Notes: generated by a model from the letters alone, not told the origin. A stretch of DNA of 34,221 nucleotides from Gammaproteobacteria bacterium (GCA_018827205.1 JAHJXZ010000149.1:1-34221); one strand, 5' to 3'. Shown: positions 1-8,459, counted from the stretch's first letter. Made by a program: numbers and translations.

Positions 1-18
1 AGGGAATAACCATTCCCT
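1..18. repeat. short perfect inverted repeat
   Basis: Two 7-base arms (AGGGAAT and ATTCCCT) are separated by AACC at the very start of the window, about 100 bases upstream of the PepSY gene. It could be an operator or the end of an upstream structure. There is no T-run after it, so it is not a clear terminator, and its left context is cut by the window edge. Confidence 0.3.
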
Positions 19-117
19 GCGTCCTCCGCCTAGCCTGGCGAGATTTTTCGCGGCAACGCGGCTTGCGACGAAACGGCAACAGACCCTCACAACCTCAACG
101 GTTAAAGGAGTTTACCG

Positions 118-384
118 ATGCTGAAGAAGACACTGACTGCCCTGCTTGCCACCACTGCTCTCGCCGCTGGCGCCGCCATGGCCGACCGCCCGGGTGCTGA
201 CTGGACCGTAAGCATTGAGCAGGCGCTGAGCGCCGCCAAATCCGCGGGCTACACCCAGGTACACAAGATCGAAGCCGATGACGATGGCTACTGGGACGGC
301 GAAGGCGTCAAGCAGGATGGCAAGGTCTACGAGTTCCGCATTGACGGCAAGACGGGCGCAGTGACCCGCGACCAACTCGACTAG
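118..384 (+). CDS. small periplasmic PepSY-domain protein
   Basis: An 88-residue secreted protein. Residues 1-22 form a clear signal peptide (KK, hydrophobic core, AMA cleavage before DRPGADW). The remaining 66 residues look like a single PepSY domain: an amphipathic helix (SIEQALSAAKSAGY) followed by strands with the typical GxxYEFRID..TG end. Single-domain PepSY proteins of this type are periplasmic and common in Pseudomonas; their biochemical role is poorly defined, with protease inhibition or metal and envelope stress suggested for the family. The ATG follows an AAAGGAG ribosome binding site at good spacing. It is monocistronic, with a strong terminator directly after it, and converges on pqqF. 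Family assignment is fairly sure; function is not. Confidence 0.85.
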   Translation: MLKKTLTALLATTALAAGAAMADRPGADWTVSIEQALSAAKSAGYTQVHKIEADDDGYWDGEGVKQDGKVYEFRIDGKTGAVTRDQLD

Positions 385-402
385 GGTCTCAACGCCTTGA
401 TA

Positions 403-452
403 ACGGCCCCGAACGGCCGGTGCGCATGCACCCTGTTCGGGGCCGTTTTCGT
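403..452 (+). terminator. rho-independent terminator of the PepSY gene
   Basis: A perfect 12-bp stem (ACGGCCCCGAAC pairing with GTTCGGGGCCGT) with a 20-base loop is followed by TTTTCGTTT. It lies 19 bases after the PepSY stop codon. Confidence 0.85.
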
Positions 453-495
453 TTGCTAAGTCCCTGCTCAGAGTTGCACGGTGTCGCGGCTTCTC

Positions 496-582
496 GTAGG
501 AGCCGCGCCTCGCGGCGAATAGCAGCCATTCAGCGGTCTATCAGATGGCCCACAAGCTTCGCGCCGGGGGCGACGCTCCTAC
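496..582. repeat. REPIN (two inverted REPs), 87 bp
   Basis: The left arm begins GTAGGAGCCGCGCCTCGCGG and the right arm ends with its inverted form (GCGACGCTCCTAC). The total of 87 bp equals the intact copies near 32 kb. A degenerate single REP (GCAGGAGACCCGCCTCGCGG) follows at about 615-640. Together they fill the 306-base gap between the PepSY gene and pqqF; I see no gene there. Confidence 0.8.
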
Positions 583-690
583 GGGATTAGCGTGTATATG
601 AGCTGCCGATGACGTGCAGGAGACCCGCCTCGCGGCGAATGGCGGCTATACCGGGAAATCCAAGATCGCCAGGAGGCGGCGGCAGCGATA

Positions 691-3114
691 TTAGCTCGAC
701 TGCCGCCAGTGCGCGGGGCCGGGTGCGCTGGCCAGGACCCGCCAGGGGCCGGTACACAGGGCCTGCTGGGCGGCGTACAGGCTGTCGGGGGCAAGCGCCA
801 GCAGGGCCTGGTCAACAGCGTCGGCGTGCGACGGTTGCAACCCTGCCAACAAATCCAGCCAGTGCTGCTCGGCAAAACCGTCGAGGGTTTGCGCCTGAGC
901 GCGGCGCTGAGCCTGCAGGGCGCTGCTCTGTGCCGCCAAGGCCAGTGCATCAAGCGGCACTGCCGTGGCCTCGCGCATAAAGCTCTCGATATGCGCGATC
1001 AACTGTAGCGGCGGCACCTCGGGTGACTGCACGGCGAATAGCAGCCCACGCACTCCGGCGACCTGACGGTAAGCGCAAAACACCGCATAGCCCAATTGCA
1101 GGTCACTGCGCATGCACTGGTAGTAGCCCGGTTGCAAGCGCTGAGCCAATAGGCGCCAAGCCGCTTCACTGGTAGCAGTGGGCTCCGGCTGCGGGCAAAA
1201 CAACACCAGCGCATGCTCACCGGGCGGCAGGTGCGCCACTCGCCAGAGCGCCTGCCGTGGCACCTGGGCTGGCGGCTCACGCGTCTCGTCTGGTGGGCCG
1301 AACAGCGCCTGCAAGCGGACCTGATGCTGCTGCGTCAGACCGACGCCTAGCCCCTCGATCCGGTGAGTACGTCCTGGTGCCGGTACGATCAGCTCATCGA
1401 GCCGCGCCAGTAACTGGCGGATCGGCAGTGCCGCACTGGCAACCACTGCTGGGCTAACTATCGACTGCGGCGCCTGCAACCAGCGCGCCCAGACGGGCAC
1501 CGCCAACTGCCCCAGAGGTTCTGCCGGGCCGCGCAGACACAAGGTCTGCGCGCCCTCCTCGTCGCTTACCCGCAGTTGCACACCCACCTCTGCGCAGGCG
1601 TCCTGCAGGCTGTGCAACAGATCCCGCGCAGCAGCCCGGCCACCCGCATCGAGGTCTAAGCGGCGGCCATAGAGCACTGCCTGGCCATCGATGCTCGGTG
1701 CTGGCTGCCAGTGCAGCGCAGCCGGTCGGGCGAGCACAGGCGGCGCGGGCGTTGCCGCCATCAGCGGGTTATCACCGGGTAATCGCCAGGCGTGCTCGAA
1801 CATCAGACGAGGGCCAGGCGTCTGCAAAACCATCTGCAGCGGGAAGCCGCCAGTGGGCCATGCCGGGACAGGCTCGGAGCCGATCTCACCCTCAATCAGC
1901 CGTGACTCGCTTTGTACTTGCGCGCAGAGCAGTTGCAGCGCCTCGAGTGGTGCTGCTGGGTCCAGCTCCAGCGCCTGCCAGGTCTGCCACTGCCGCGCCC
2001 GCTGCAAGGCTCCGCCAGACAAGTCCGCGTATTGCTGGCGTTGCTGCACGCGCGCCAGCAACGGAGCCCAATCGGCACCGGCAAAAAAACTCAGCCAGCT
2101 GTGCACCACGCCGCGTACCTGAGCTCGCTTGTCAGGCGAGTCCTGAATCAGGTTCACCACCAGGCGCAGCAGGGTTTGCTGGCGGTAGCGATAAACCCCC
2201 TGCAGCTGCAACCGCTGCGCTAACCCAGCCTCGCGCAGGCAGGCCAGCAAGCCACCCGGTAACGGGTCGGCCAGCGCCAGGCGCAATGCCTCCAGGGCCT
2301 GCTCACACGCCGCCGGGGGCAGCGCCGCGGGCCATGTCAGCGCCCAGGCGAACAGTTGCTGCGGTGTGCCACCGGCTACCTGCATGCGCAGGTACTGGCC
2401 ACGCAGCGGCAACATGGCCGCAAGTGCACGAGGTGGCCGAACCCGCCCGCCCGGTAACGCTGCGAGTAAGCGTTCGGCCAGTTGCTGCAGGTGCGCGAGC
2501 GGTTGTGGTCCGACCAGGGTCAGCGTCAGTTGGCTGCGCCGATAATGACGCCGATAAAAGCCGTGCAGCGCCTGCTGAAAGCGCGCCTGCTCGACCGGCA
2601 GGGTGTCGCGGTTGCCCGCCAGAAAGGCCGCCGCAGGATGATCGTCCGGCAGCAATTGGCCGAGCGCTGTGTCGATCAGGGTATCGAGGTCCTGGCTGCG
2701 GGCGATGAACTCGGCATGCAGCACCTCACGCTCACGCCGCTGCGCGTCTATGTCCAGCAACGGCGCGGCGAGCATATCGGCCAGCCGTTCGAGCGCCGCC
2801 GCGAAATGCTCGACCGGCACCTCGAAGAAGTAGTCGGTAAAACGCGCCTGGGTCGAGGCATTGAGCTGGCCGCCGCAGGCCTGCACGAACGGCATCAGGC
2901 GTTGCTCGCCGGCAAAGCGCTGGCCGCCAAGAAACAACAGGTGCTCAAGAAAATGCGCCAGCCCCGGATAAGCGCGTGGCTCGTCATGGCTACCGGCTGC
3001 CACGCGCACGCACAGTGCAGCATAAGGCCCGGCCTGGCTAAGCAGGCACAGACGCGCACCATCGGCCTGACGCAGGCGCCAGGGCTGAACAGCGGCGGGA
3101 ATGACCTCAGACAT
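691..3114 (-). CDS. pqqF: PqqF-type M16 zinc protease (PQQ biosynthesis)
   Basis: An 807-residue insulinase-family (M16) metalloprotease. The inverted zinc motif HFLEH is at residues 54-58, and the third ligand Glu sits 77 residues later (E135, in VLHAEF), exactly the HxxEH-x76-E spacing of the family. The length and the Ala/Gln/Leu-rich C-terminal half fit PqqF of pseudomonads, which with PqqG trims the modified PqqA peptide to release the Glu-Tyr precursor of PQQ. The chosen ATG (MSEV) has AGGGG upstream; a start 10 codons earlier lacks one. No other pqq gene is in the window, so the gene is separated from any pqqABCDE cluster. It could instead be a related pitrilysin-like protease, but PqqF is the best fit. 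Confidence 0.8.
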   Translation of the reverse strand: MSEVIPAAVQPWRLRQADGARLCLLSQAGPYAALCVRVAAGSHDEPRAYPGLAHFLEHLLFLGGQRFAGEQRLMPFVQACGGQLNASTQARFTDYFFEVPVEHFAAALERLADMLAAPLLDIDAQRREREVLHAEFIARSQDLDTLIDTALGQLLPDDHPAAAFLAGNRDTLPVEQARFQQALHGFYRRHYRRSQLTLTLVGPQPLAHLQQLAERLLAALPGGRVRPPRALAAMLPLRGQYLRMQVAGGTPQQLFAWALTWPAALPPAACEQALEALRLALADPLPGGLLACLREAGLAQRLQLQGVYRYRQQTLLRLVVNLIQDSPDKRAQVRGVVHSWLSFFAGADWAPLLARVQQRQQYADLSGGALQRARQWQTWQALELDPAAPLEALQLLCAQVQSESRLIEGEIGSEPVPAWPTGGFPLQMVLQTPGPRLMFEHAWRLPGDNPLMAATPAPPVLARPAALHWQPAPSIDGQAVLYGRRLDLDAGGRAAARDLLHSLQDACAEVGVQLRVSDEEGAQTLCLRGPAEPLGQLAVPVWARWLQAPQSIVSPAVVASAALPIRQLLARLDELIVPAPGRTHRIEGLGVGLTQQHQVRLQALFGPPDETREPPAQVPRQALWRVAHLPPGEHALVLFCPQPEPTATSEAAWRLLAQRLQPGYYQCMRSDLQLGYAVFCAYRQVAGVRGLLFAVQSPEVPPLQLIAHIESFMREATAVPLDALALAAQSSALQAQRRAQAQTLDGFAEQHWLDLLAGLQPSHADAVDQALLALAPDSLYAAQQALCTGPWRVLASAPGPAHWRQSS

Positions 3115-3422
3115 GGCAGCCCCTAGGCAATGGACGCCCAGCATCCCGCCCTAGCCAGGCCTGCGCAACGGTACTTTGGAAGGAGATGCAGCCAGCTCAA
3201 TACCAATAGCGGCGTCACATAACGCTGACTGGCGACTATTCGCTGCGAGGCGCAGCTCCTACGAAAAGCCGAGCGGTGAGGTTATGGAAATACCGTATAC
3301 ACCGCCGCCCCGGCGCGAGCTTTTAGCCGTGCCTGCGATAACGCAGAGTAGCTACGCTTTCGCCTCGAAAAGCGGCGCCGACGAGAAGCATCGACGCCTT
3401 GCCTGCGTCATAGAACCACCTG
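3115..3422. repeat. gap with degenerate REP remnants
   Basis: No convincing gene. A REP half is visible at about 3237-3262 (ATTCGCTGCGAGGCGCAGCT, then CCTAC). A second, divergent half lies near 3303-3325 (GCCGCCCCGGCGCGAGCTTT), where the usual GTAGGAG head is lost. The two point away from each other, as expected for adjacent decayed REPINs. The 3' end of the antiporter gene lies directly beside them. Confidence 0.5.
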
Positions 3423-4514
3423 TTAGTGCGCGCGCTGGGCCCGCCAGGCACGCCCGGCAATCACCACCAGAGTTACCACCGTCAGCGGCAGCACATAACC
3501 GATCATGGCATCACCAAACACCTGGGCGAACGGCCGACCCGAGGCGGACATCACCAGGTACAGGGTGTAGGCCGCGTAGTAGCCGATAAACAGCAGACCT
3601 TCCCAACGGTTGATGCGATACCCGGAGAAGAAGATCGGCAGGCAGGCTACAGCGACGGCGATCATCACCGGGAAGTCGAACGCCAGGGCGTTGGCCGACA
3701 CCACGATGGCCGCCGGCGAGACCAACGAGGCCAGGCCGAGTACGCAGAGCAGGTTGAAGATGTTGCTGCCGACGATATTGCCGACCGCGATGTCGCGCTC
3801 ACCACGGATCGCCGCCATGATCGAAGTCGCCAACTCCGGCAACGAGGTGCCGATGGCGACCACGGTCAGGCCGATAACCAGCTCCGACAGGCCCAGCGCC
3901 CGTGCCAGGCTGACCGCCCCTTCCACCAGAAAGTTGGAACCCACTACCAACAGCACCAGGCCAACAACGATCAGCCCGGCATTGATCAAACCCGCATAGG
4001 GTTTGGCAGGTTCATTCAGGCCAAACTCACGGGCGAACTCGTCATCCGGCCCGCCAGCCTGCTCCTTGCGGCTGCTGATAATCAAAAAGGCGGTGTAGGC
4101 CAGTACACCGGAGAACAGAATGGCGCCGTCTATACGGCTGAGGCTGCCATCCCAGGCCAGCGCGAGGGTCAGCAGGCTGGCACCGATCATGATCGGCACA
4201 TCCAGACGGATCAGCTGACGCGACACGATCAGCGGCGCGACCAGGGCGGTCATACCAAGGATCAGCAACACGTTGGCGATATTGCTGCCGACCACGTTGC
4301 CAATCGCCAGGTCACCGCTGCCGTTCAAGGCGGCCTGCACACTGACTGCCGTCTCTGGAGCACTGGTGCCGAACGCCACCACGGTCAAACCAACCACCAA
4401 CGGCGGAATGCCAAACTGCGCAGCCAGCTTGGCGGCACCGCGCACCAGCACTTCGGCACCGGCCACCAGCAGAACCAGGCCGGCGATCAGGTACACCAGG
4501 GTCATCAAGGTCAT
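3423..4514 (-). CDS. sodium/calcium antiporter of the CaCA family (YrbG-like)
   Basis: A 363-residue inner-membrane antiporter. Two homologous alpha-repeats of opposite orientation are obvious, with ion-coordinating motifs VAFGTSAPE and VAIGTSLPE, each followed by AIGNVVGSNI or AVGNIVGSNI. About ten membrane segments are visible and a charged loop separates the halves. The family exchanges Na+ (or H+) for Ca2+. I chose the ATG encoding MTLMTLVYLI because GGGAGC precedes it by about 8 bases and the first helix starts directly after; an ATG up to 15 codons upstream is possible. It stands alone between REP-rich gaps. Bacterial YrbG-like proteins are close in length and motifs; the in vivo cation is not certain. 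Confidence 0.9.
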   Translation of the reverse strand: MTLMTLVYLIAGLVLLVAGAEVLVRGAAKLAAQFGIPPLVVGLTVVAFGTSAPETAVSVQAALNGSGDLAIGNVVGSNIANVLLILGMTALVAPLIVSRQLIRLDVPIMIGASLLTLALAWDGSLSRIDGAILFSGVLAYTAFLIISSRKEQAGGPDDEFAREFGLNEPAKPYAGLINAGLIVVGLVLLVVGSNFLVEGAVSLARALGLSELVIGLTVVAIGTSLPELATSIMAAIRGERDIAVGNIVGSNIFNLLCVLGLASLVSPAAIVVSANALAFDFPVMIAVAVACLPIFFSGYRINRWEGLLFIGYYAAYTLYLVMSASGRPFAQVFGDAMIGYVLPLTVVTLVVIAGRAWRAQRAH

Positions 4515-4600
4515 TTGCAACAGCTCCCAAAAAAGATGCGCCAGTGTATCCATCGGCACAAACGCCGCCAGAGGGCTGACAGTGATAATTTGTTACTTAA

Positions 4601-4643
4601 TTCCGCGGCGCTCAGGTGCTTCACCCCGAAGCTGGGCTCCTAC
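4601..4643. repeat. degenerate REP
   Basis: A decayed single REP: a GC-rich palindrome-like core ending in GGGCTCCTAC, matching the right arm of the REPINs elsewhere in the window. Low similarity in the middle. Confidence 0.4.
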
Positions 4644-4687
4644 AAATCTGGAGCACTGGCTGTTATGGCTAGGGTCATGACACGAAT

Positions 4688-4785
4688 GTGGGAGGGGCCG
4701 GGCGGCGCTTCGCTTTAGCCGCGACTGACCTTGAAAGCACTGCAAGTAGCGCGACTAAAGCACAGCACCGTCCGGTGCCTCCCAC
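4688..4785. repeat. REPIN of a second REP family
   Basis: The left arm starts GTGGGAGGGGCCGGGCGGCG and runs through CTTTAGCCGCGAC. The right arm is its inverse (GCGACTAAAG ... GTGCCTCCCAC). This family shares the head-tail design of the GTAGGAGC family but differs in sequence, and recurs at 5424-5463. With the degenerate REP before it, it fills the 350-base gap between the antiporter and the next gene. Confidence 0.75.
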
Positions 4786-4864
4786 TATTTGGCCTTGAAC
4801 CGACATTTTATGGTCGCCGCGGCACTAGCCCGGGAGGATCCTCGTTACTCAGGTGAATTAACCA

Positions 4865-5341
4865 TCAACCCCGTACACCGCCCTCACGCTCCCAGGCACA
4901 GCGCACACGCAACTCCCCCTCATGAGGGCTGTGCAGGCCATTGTCGGATTCCCAGCGAAAGGTGTGCGTGCCATTGAGCTCGGTCTCCAAGTGCACCACA
5001 GCACTGGCCCAATACAGGCGCTTGAGCAAAGCCTCGAACTGCTGGATCCACAGGCTCCACTCATACTCCACAGCCTGATAACTGGCGCCGAAGTGGATCA
5101 CCTGGCTCTGCGTCTGCGCGTCGCTTGCAGCGGCCGGCACACTGAACATCTCGCGCCCCAGCAATGGCCCCAACTCATCCTCAGGCAACTGTGCCAGCAC
5201 CACACGGTTACTGGCACGACGCTGCCGGCTCTGCTCGGTGTCGTCCCCCGGCCAATCGCGGATGCAACCATAAACGAGGGATTCGGATTCCACACCGGCA
5301 CTCCAGAAACAGACGACCTCGCCCCACAGCCAGGTCGACAA
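4865..5341 (-). CDS. hypothetical protein, 158 residues
   Basis: I do not recognise a named family. The protein is soluble and tryptophan-rich at its N terminus (MSTWLWGEVVCFW) with no signal peptide or membrane segment. Its amino acid composition and GC-rich third codon positions look like real coding, and the overlapping frames look like shadows. The only available in-frame start near the beginning is a TTG with no good ribosome binding site; a TGA lies four codons upstream. A later internal start is possible. It sits alone between two REP elements and may be co-oriented with, but not coupled to, the MFS gene upstream. Treat start and expression as uncertain. Confidence 0.55.
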   Translation of the reverse strand: MSTWLWGEVVCFWSAGVESESLVYGCIRDWPGDDTEQSRQRRASNRVVLAQLPEDELGPLLGREMFSVPAAASDAQTQSQVIHFGASYQAVEYEWSLWIQQFEALLKRLYWASAVVHLETELNGTHTFRWESDNGLHSPHEGELRVRCAWEREGGVRG

Positions 5342-5366
5342 AGATGAAAATCAGCAAACCGCCCTT

Positions 5367-5463
5367 GTAGGAGCGAAGGGGGCGCCTAGCCTTTATTCGC
5401 GATAGATCGTGAAAACGCTGAAAGAGTCGCGACTAAAGCGGATCGCCGCCCGGCCCCTCCCAC
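5367..5463. repeat. mixed REP pair, two different families
   Basis: The left half (5367-5409) begins GTAGGAGCGAAGGGGGCGCC. The right half (5424-5463) is the inverse of the second family, ending CGGCCCCTCCCAC; its complement matches the left arm at 4688 with about four changes over 38 bases. So two unlike REPs face each other in one gap. Confidence 0.6.
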
Positions 5464-5503
5464 GGAACCGAGCATTGCCCTACATTTGATTCGTGTCGCA
5501 ACA

Positions 5504-6664
5504 CTAGGCACGCCGAGCAGTGCGCCCCAGCCACCAAGCCAGCACACAGAGCAGCAGCGCCAAGCCAGTCAGCACCATAAACGGCGCCTGGTAATTGCCG
5601 GCCATATCCCGGGCCAGGCCACTGAGCACTGGCGTTAGCGAGCCGACACTGTAGCCCATGAACAGCATCATCGCGGTCCAGCGGCTGACAGCCAAGGGCG
5701 AGTCGGCCTCGTACAGCGGCAGCACCAACGACAGGGAAAACGACCCGCTCAAACCAAACCCCAGCGTCAATGCCCACAGCTCCGGCCAAACCGTCGGCCA
5801 GCCAGTGATCATCACCAGGCTAATGCAGGTCAACGCTGCACAGGCGGTCAGCAAGCGATAGCGATTGCCGAAACGCTGCACCAGCCAGGGCAACAGAAAA
5901 GCGCTCGGCAAGCCCATCAGCATCGACAGGCTGAACAGGGTATTGGCGTGCATCAGCGTCAATCCCGCCTCGTGATAGCGCGCCACGCACCAGGTCGCCA
6001 GGGCATAGAACAATCCCGCCTGGGTAGCGAACAAGGTGCTGATCAACCAGGCACGCGGCTCACGCCATGGCAAGCCGCGGCCCTCATGCGATGCGACCGC
6101 CTCGGGTTGCGTCGGCAAACGCCACCAGACCAGTACTGCCACGGCCGCCGGCAGCGCCCAAAAGGCCAGGCCCATGGACCAGTCACCGGCGAACAGCGTA
6201 GTCACCGGCACCGTCAGCACCACACCGGCAGCGCCACCCACCGCCATGCTCAACGAATACCAGCCCACCACCTGCCCCATCTGGCCGGTGAAATGACGTT
6301 TGATAAAACCGGACAACAACGGGCCAGCCAAGGCAATCGCCGTGCCCATCAACACGGCACTGCCGATCAGCAGCGTACTGTTATGACCGGCCAAACGCAG
6401 AGCCAGCGCCAGCACCACGCCCATCAAGCACAAGGTGATGGTCCGTTCCAATCCCAGGCGTAATGCCAAACGCGGGGCAAGCGGCGCCAACAGCCCCATG
6501 CACAGCACCGGCAGCGCCGTGGTCAGGCTAATAAACATTCGGCTAAGGGAAAGCTCATCAGCAATCCGCTCGATTAGCGGCGCCAGGGAGGTAATACCAG
6601 GGCGCAGATTGATTGCCGCCAATACCAGCGCGCCCAGCAATACAGTCCGAGAAAGGGGTTTCAC
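5504..6664 (-). CDS. MFS transporter, CynX/NimT family
   Basis: A 386-residue inner-membrane permease with about 12 hydrophobic segments. The N terminus (LAAINLRPGITSLAPLIERI) is the signature opening of the CynX/NimT (cyanate/2-nitroimidazole transporter-like) branch of the major facilitator superfamily, and the length is typical. The substrate cannot be read from sequence; family members move cyanate, nitroimidazoles or other small compounds. The start is GTG (VKPLS) with GGA six bases upstream; a TTG two codons earlier is the alternative. No partner gene such as cynS or a regulator is adjacent, so context does not help to name a substrate. REPs flank it on both sides. Confidence 0.85.
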   Translation of the reverse strand: MKPLSRTVLLGALVLAAINLRPGITSLAPLIERIADELSLSRMFISLTTALPVLCMGLLAPLAPRLALRLGLERTITLCLMGVVLALALRLAGHNSTLLIGSAVLMGTAIALAGPLLSGFIKRHFTGQMGQVVGWYSLSMAVGGAAGVVLTVPVTTLFAGDWSMGLAFWALPAAVAVLVWWRLPTQPEAVASHEGRGLPWREPRAWLISTLFATQAGLFYALATWCVARYHEAGLTLMHANTLFSLSMLMGLPSAFLLPWLVQRFGNRYRLLTACAALTCISLVMITGWPTVWPELWALTLGFGLSGSFSLSLVLPLYEADSPLAVSRWTAMMLFMGYSVGSLTPVLSGLARDMAGNYQAPFMVLTGLALLLCVLAWWLGRTARRA

Positions 6665-6747
6665 AGGCAATCCAACACAACGAGGGTCAAAACCGGGTGG
6701 TTACCCTACCCGCGCAGACAGCAGGGGGCAAGTATCGCCCACCCCCT

Positions 6748-6833
6748 GTAGGTACGCCGCCCCGGCGCGAAGCTTTTTGCCGATCTGCGATACCGCTGCA
6801 TGGCCACCATTAGCCGCAGGGTGCGACTCCCAC
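6748..6833. repeat. REPIN
   Basis: Left arm GTAGGTACGCCGCCCCGGCG, then CGAAGCTTTTT. Right arm ends GGTGCGACTCCCAC, with two substitutions in the terminal motif. About 86 bp, the same layout as the intact copies. Confidence 0.75.
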
Positions 6834-6866
6834 ACAAGCCACGCAAATCGAGAACACCGCAACCCC

Positions 6867-6939
6867 GTAGGAGCGCCGCCCCGGCGCGAAGCTTTTTGCC
6901 GATCTGCAATACCGCTGCAGGGACAGGGTGCGACTCCTA
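6867..6939. repeat. REPIN with shortened loop and right arm
   Basis: Left arm GTAGGAGCGCCGCCCCGGCG. The right arm ends GTGCGACTCCTAA and has lost the middle ATTCGCCGC part, so the element is 73 bp instead of 87. It abuts the end of the short-chain dehydrogenase gene. Confidence 0.7.
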
Positions 6940-6942
6940 AAC

Positions 6943-7752
6943 TCAGCCTTGGCGGGCCTTGCTGCGCATCTTCTCGGTCATATTGATCATTTCGTCATAC
7001 AGCAGCTGCGGGTTCTTCTGCTTCAGTGCCCACGCCATGCGGCCCTGCTCGTGCGACAGGATCATGAACTCACCACGGGCGACTGCCTGATAGATGTAAT
7101 CGGCAATGTCTTCGGCACTGATCGGCGAACTTTCCAGCAGCTTGCCCACTTGCGCTTTCATTGCTGGGGTCGGACCGCGGAAGGAGTCCAGCAGGTTGGT
7201 CTGGAAGAATGAGGGACAGACCACATGCACGCCAATTTCCTGGCCCTTGAGCTCGACCAGCAGGCTTTCCGACAACGCCACCACGCCGGCCTTGGCCACG
7301 TTGTAATTGCTCATGGCTGGCCCCTGCATCAGCGCGGCCATGGAGGCGACGTTGATGATCCGCCCCTTGCTACGCTCAAGCAACGGCAGGAAGGCCTTGC
7401 AGCCCTTGACCACGCCCATCAGGTTGATCGCAATCTGCCAGTCCCAATCCTCCAGCGACAACTCGCCAAAGAACCCGCCCGACGCGACACCTGCGTTATT
7501 GACGATCACATCAATGCCACCAAGCTTCTCGTCGCACGCCTGGGCCAAGGCCGTCAGCTGGCTGTAATCACGCACATCGCAGCGCTGGGTAAAACCGTCA
7601 CCGCCAGCTGCACGTACCAGTTGCAGGGTTTCCGCCAGCCCAGGCTCGTTGACATCCGACAGCGCCAACTGCCAGCCCTCACGGGCCCAGCGCAGGGCGA
7701 TTTCACGCCCCAAACCCGAGCCAGCGCCGGTGATCATCATGCGATTTTGCAT
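6943..7752 (-). CDS. SDR-family oxidoreductase
   Basis: A 269-residue classical short-chain dehydrogenase/reductase. The nucleotide-binding motif TGAGSGLG is at residues 8-15, NNAG at 85-88, and the catalytic Ser137 with YNVAK (Tyr150, Lys154). The absence of a second domain fits a stand-alone NAD(P)-dependent alcohol/ketone oxidoreductase; the substrate is not predictable. The C-terminal 60 residues carry an FMILSHEQGRMAW-type segment seen in a conserved Pseudomonas SDR group. The ATG at MQNRMMITG places the Rossmann motif at the usual distance from the N terminus and has an AAGG/AGGT region upstream; a further upstream start would add 22 non-homologous residues. Transcribed alone, flanked by REPINs on both sides. 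Confidence 0.88.
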   Translation of the reverse strand: MQNRMMITGAGSGLGREIALRWAREGWQLALSDVNEPGLAETLQLVRAAGGDGFTQRCDVRDYSQLTALAQACDEKLGGIDVIVNNAGVASGGFFGELSLEDWDWQIAINLMGVVKGCKAFLPLLERSKGRIINVASMAALMQGPAMSNYNVAKAGVVALSESLLVELKGQEIGVHVVCPSFFQTNLLDSFRGPTPAMKAQVGKLLESSPISAEDIADYIYQAVARGEFMILSHEQGRMAWALKQKNPQLLYDEMINMTEKMRSKARQG

Positions 7753-7870
7753 ACCTAAGGTCGCCTTGTTGTGTGAGGTAGATGCTCGCAGTGTAGCGAA
7801 GGAAATATTCGCACCCACCTACCATCAGGCTTCTGAATAACGAGGCCGAAGGCGAGCCATCACACTAACC

Positions 7871-7957
7871 TGTAAGAGCTCCGCCCGGGGCGAAGCACAT
7901 TGGCATACCTCGTTACCGCAGAGCGGCCACCATTCGCTGCGGGCGCAGCTCCCACAC
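7871..7957. repeat. REPIN
   Basis: Left arm GTAAGAGCTCCGCCCGGGGC (one base in from the start). Right arm ATTCGCTGCGGGCGCAGCTC ending CCAC. 87 bp, moderately diverged. Confidence 0.7.
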
Positions 7958-7988
7958 AAACCGCACAACCCGAAAACACCCTAATCCC

Positions 7989-8073
7989 ATAGGAGCGTCG
8001 CCCCGGCGCGAAGCTTTTGCCGACCTGTGATAGCACTGCATACCCGCCATTCGCCGCAGGGCTCGGCGCCCAT
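7989..8073. repeat. REPIN with decayed right arm
   Basis: Left arm ATAGGAGCGTCGCCCCGGCG, nearly identical to the copies at 32 kb. The right arm (ATTCGCCGCAGGGCTCGGCG) has lost the CTCCTAC terminus. With the previous REPIN it occupies the 344-base gap between the SDR and DUF2784 genes. Confidence 0.65.
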
Positions 8074-8096
8074 ATCTGCCAGCCCAGCTACTCTGT

Positions 8097-8459
8097 TCAG
8101 CGCAAAGCCCGCCAGATAACCACGCCATACACCGCCACATTAACGACCACCACAACAGCCCCCAGCCACAACTGAATCTGTGGCGTCAGCCCTGCGGGAT
8201 AAAGCAGTGTCAGCAGATACTGCTCGATAAAGCCGCCGCTATAACCGACCTCACCGGCTGCGCGACGCAGGCTGTTTTCCAGAGGTGTCAGCGGGCACTG
8301 CAGGTGCATCACCTCGACTATCACACCCCAAGCCACTGCTGGCAGATGCACCCACACCACCCAGCGCCAGCGCAAAACCAGCACACCACCTAACAATACA
8401 AAGATGATGAACAGCAGGTGAATCAGGACGACGGCGTAGAGCAGGCCGTAAACAAGCAT
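8097..8459 (-). CDS. DUF2784 family membrane protein
   Basis: A 120-residue integral membrane protein with about four hydrophobic segments. It carries the conserved DUF2784 core CPLTPLENSLRRAAGEVGYS followed by GGFIEQYLLTLLYP. The function of the family is unknown. The ATG is preceded at 4 bases by GGAGGGGAG, a strong ribosome binding site. It is the first non-polysaccharide gene after the O-antigen locus, 81 bases beyond the ligase-like gene on the same strand, so readthrough transcription is possible, but nothing suggests a role in polysaccharide synthesis. Confidence 0.88.
   Translation of the reverse strand: MLVYGLLYAVVLIHLLFIIFVLLGGVLVLRWRWVVWVHLPAVAWGVIVEVMHLQCPLTPLENSLRRAAGEVGYSGGFIEQYLLTLLYPAGLTPQIQLWLGAVVVVVNVAVYGVVIWRALR

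Noticed and set aside
1698..2708. Long + strand open frame (336 codons) opposite pqqF
   Set aside because: Its translation is a low-complexity Ala/Pro/Arg mixture typical of the antisense of GC-rich genes, while the minus strand shows a complete M16 protease.
3426..4718. Long + strand open frame (430 codons) opposite the antiporter
   Set aside because: Rich in His, Gln, Asp and Arg, the usual shadow of a membrane protein gene read backwards. The minus strand has clear CaCA repeats.
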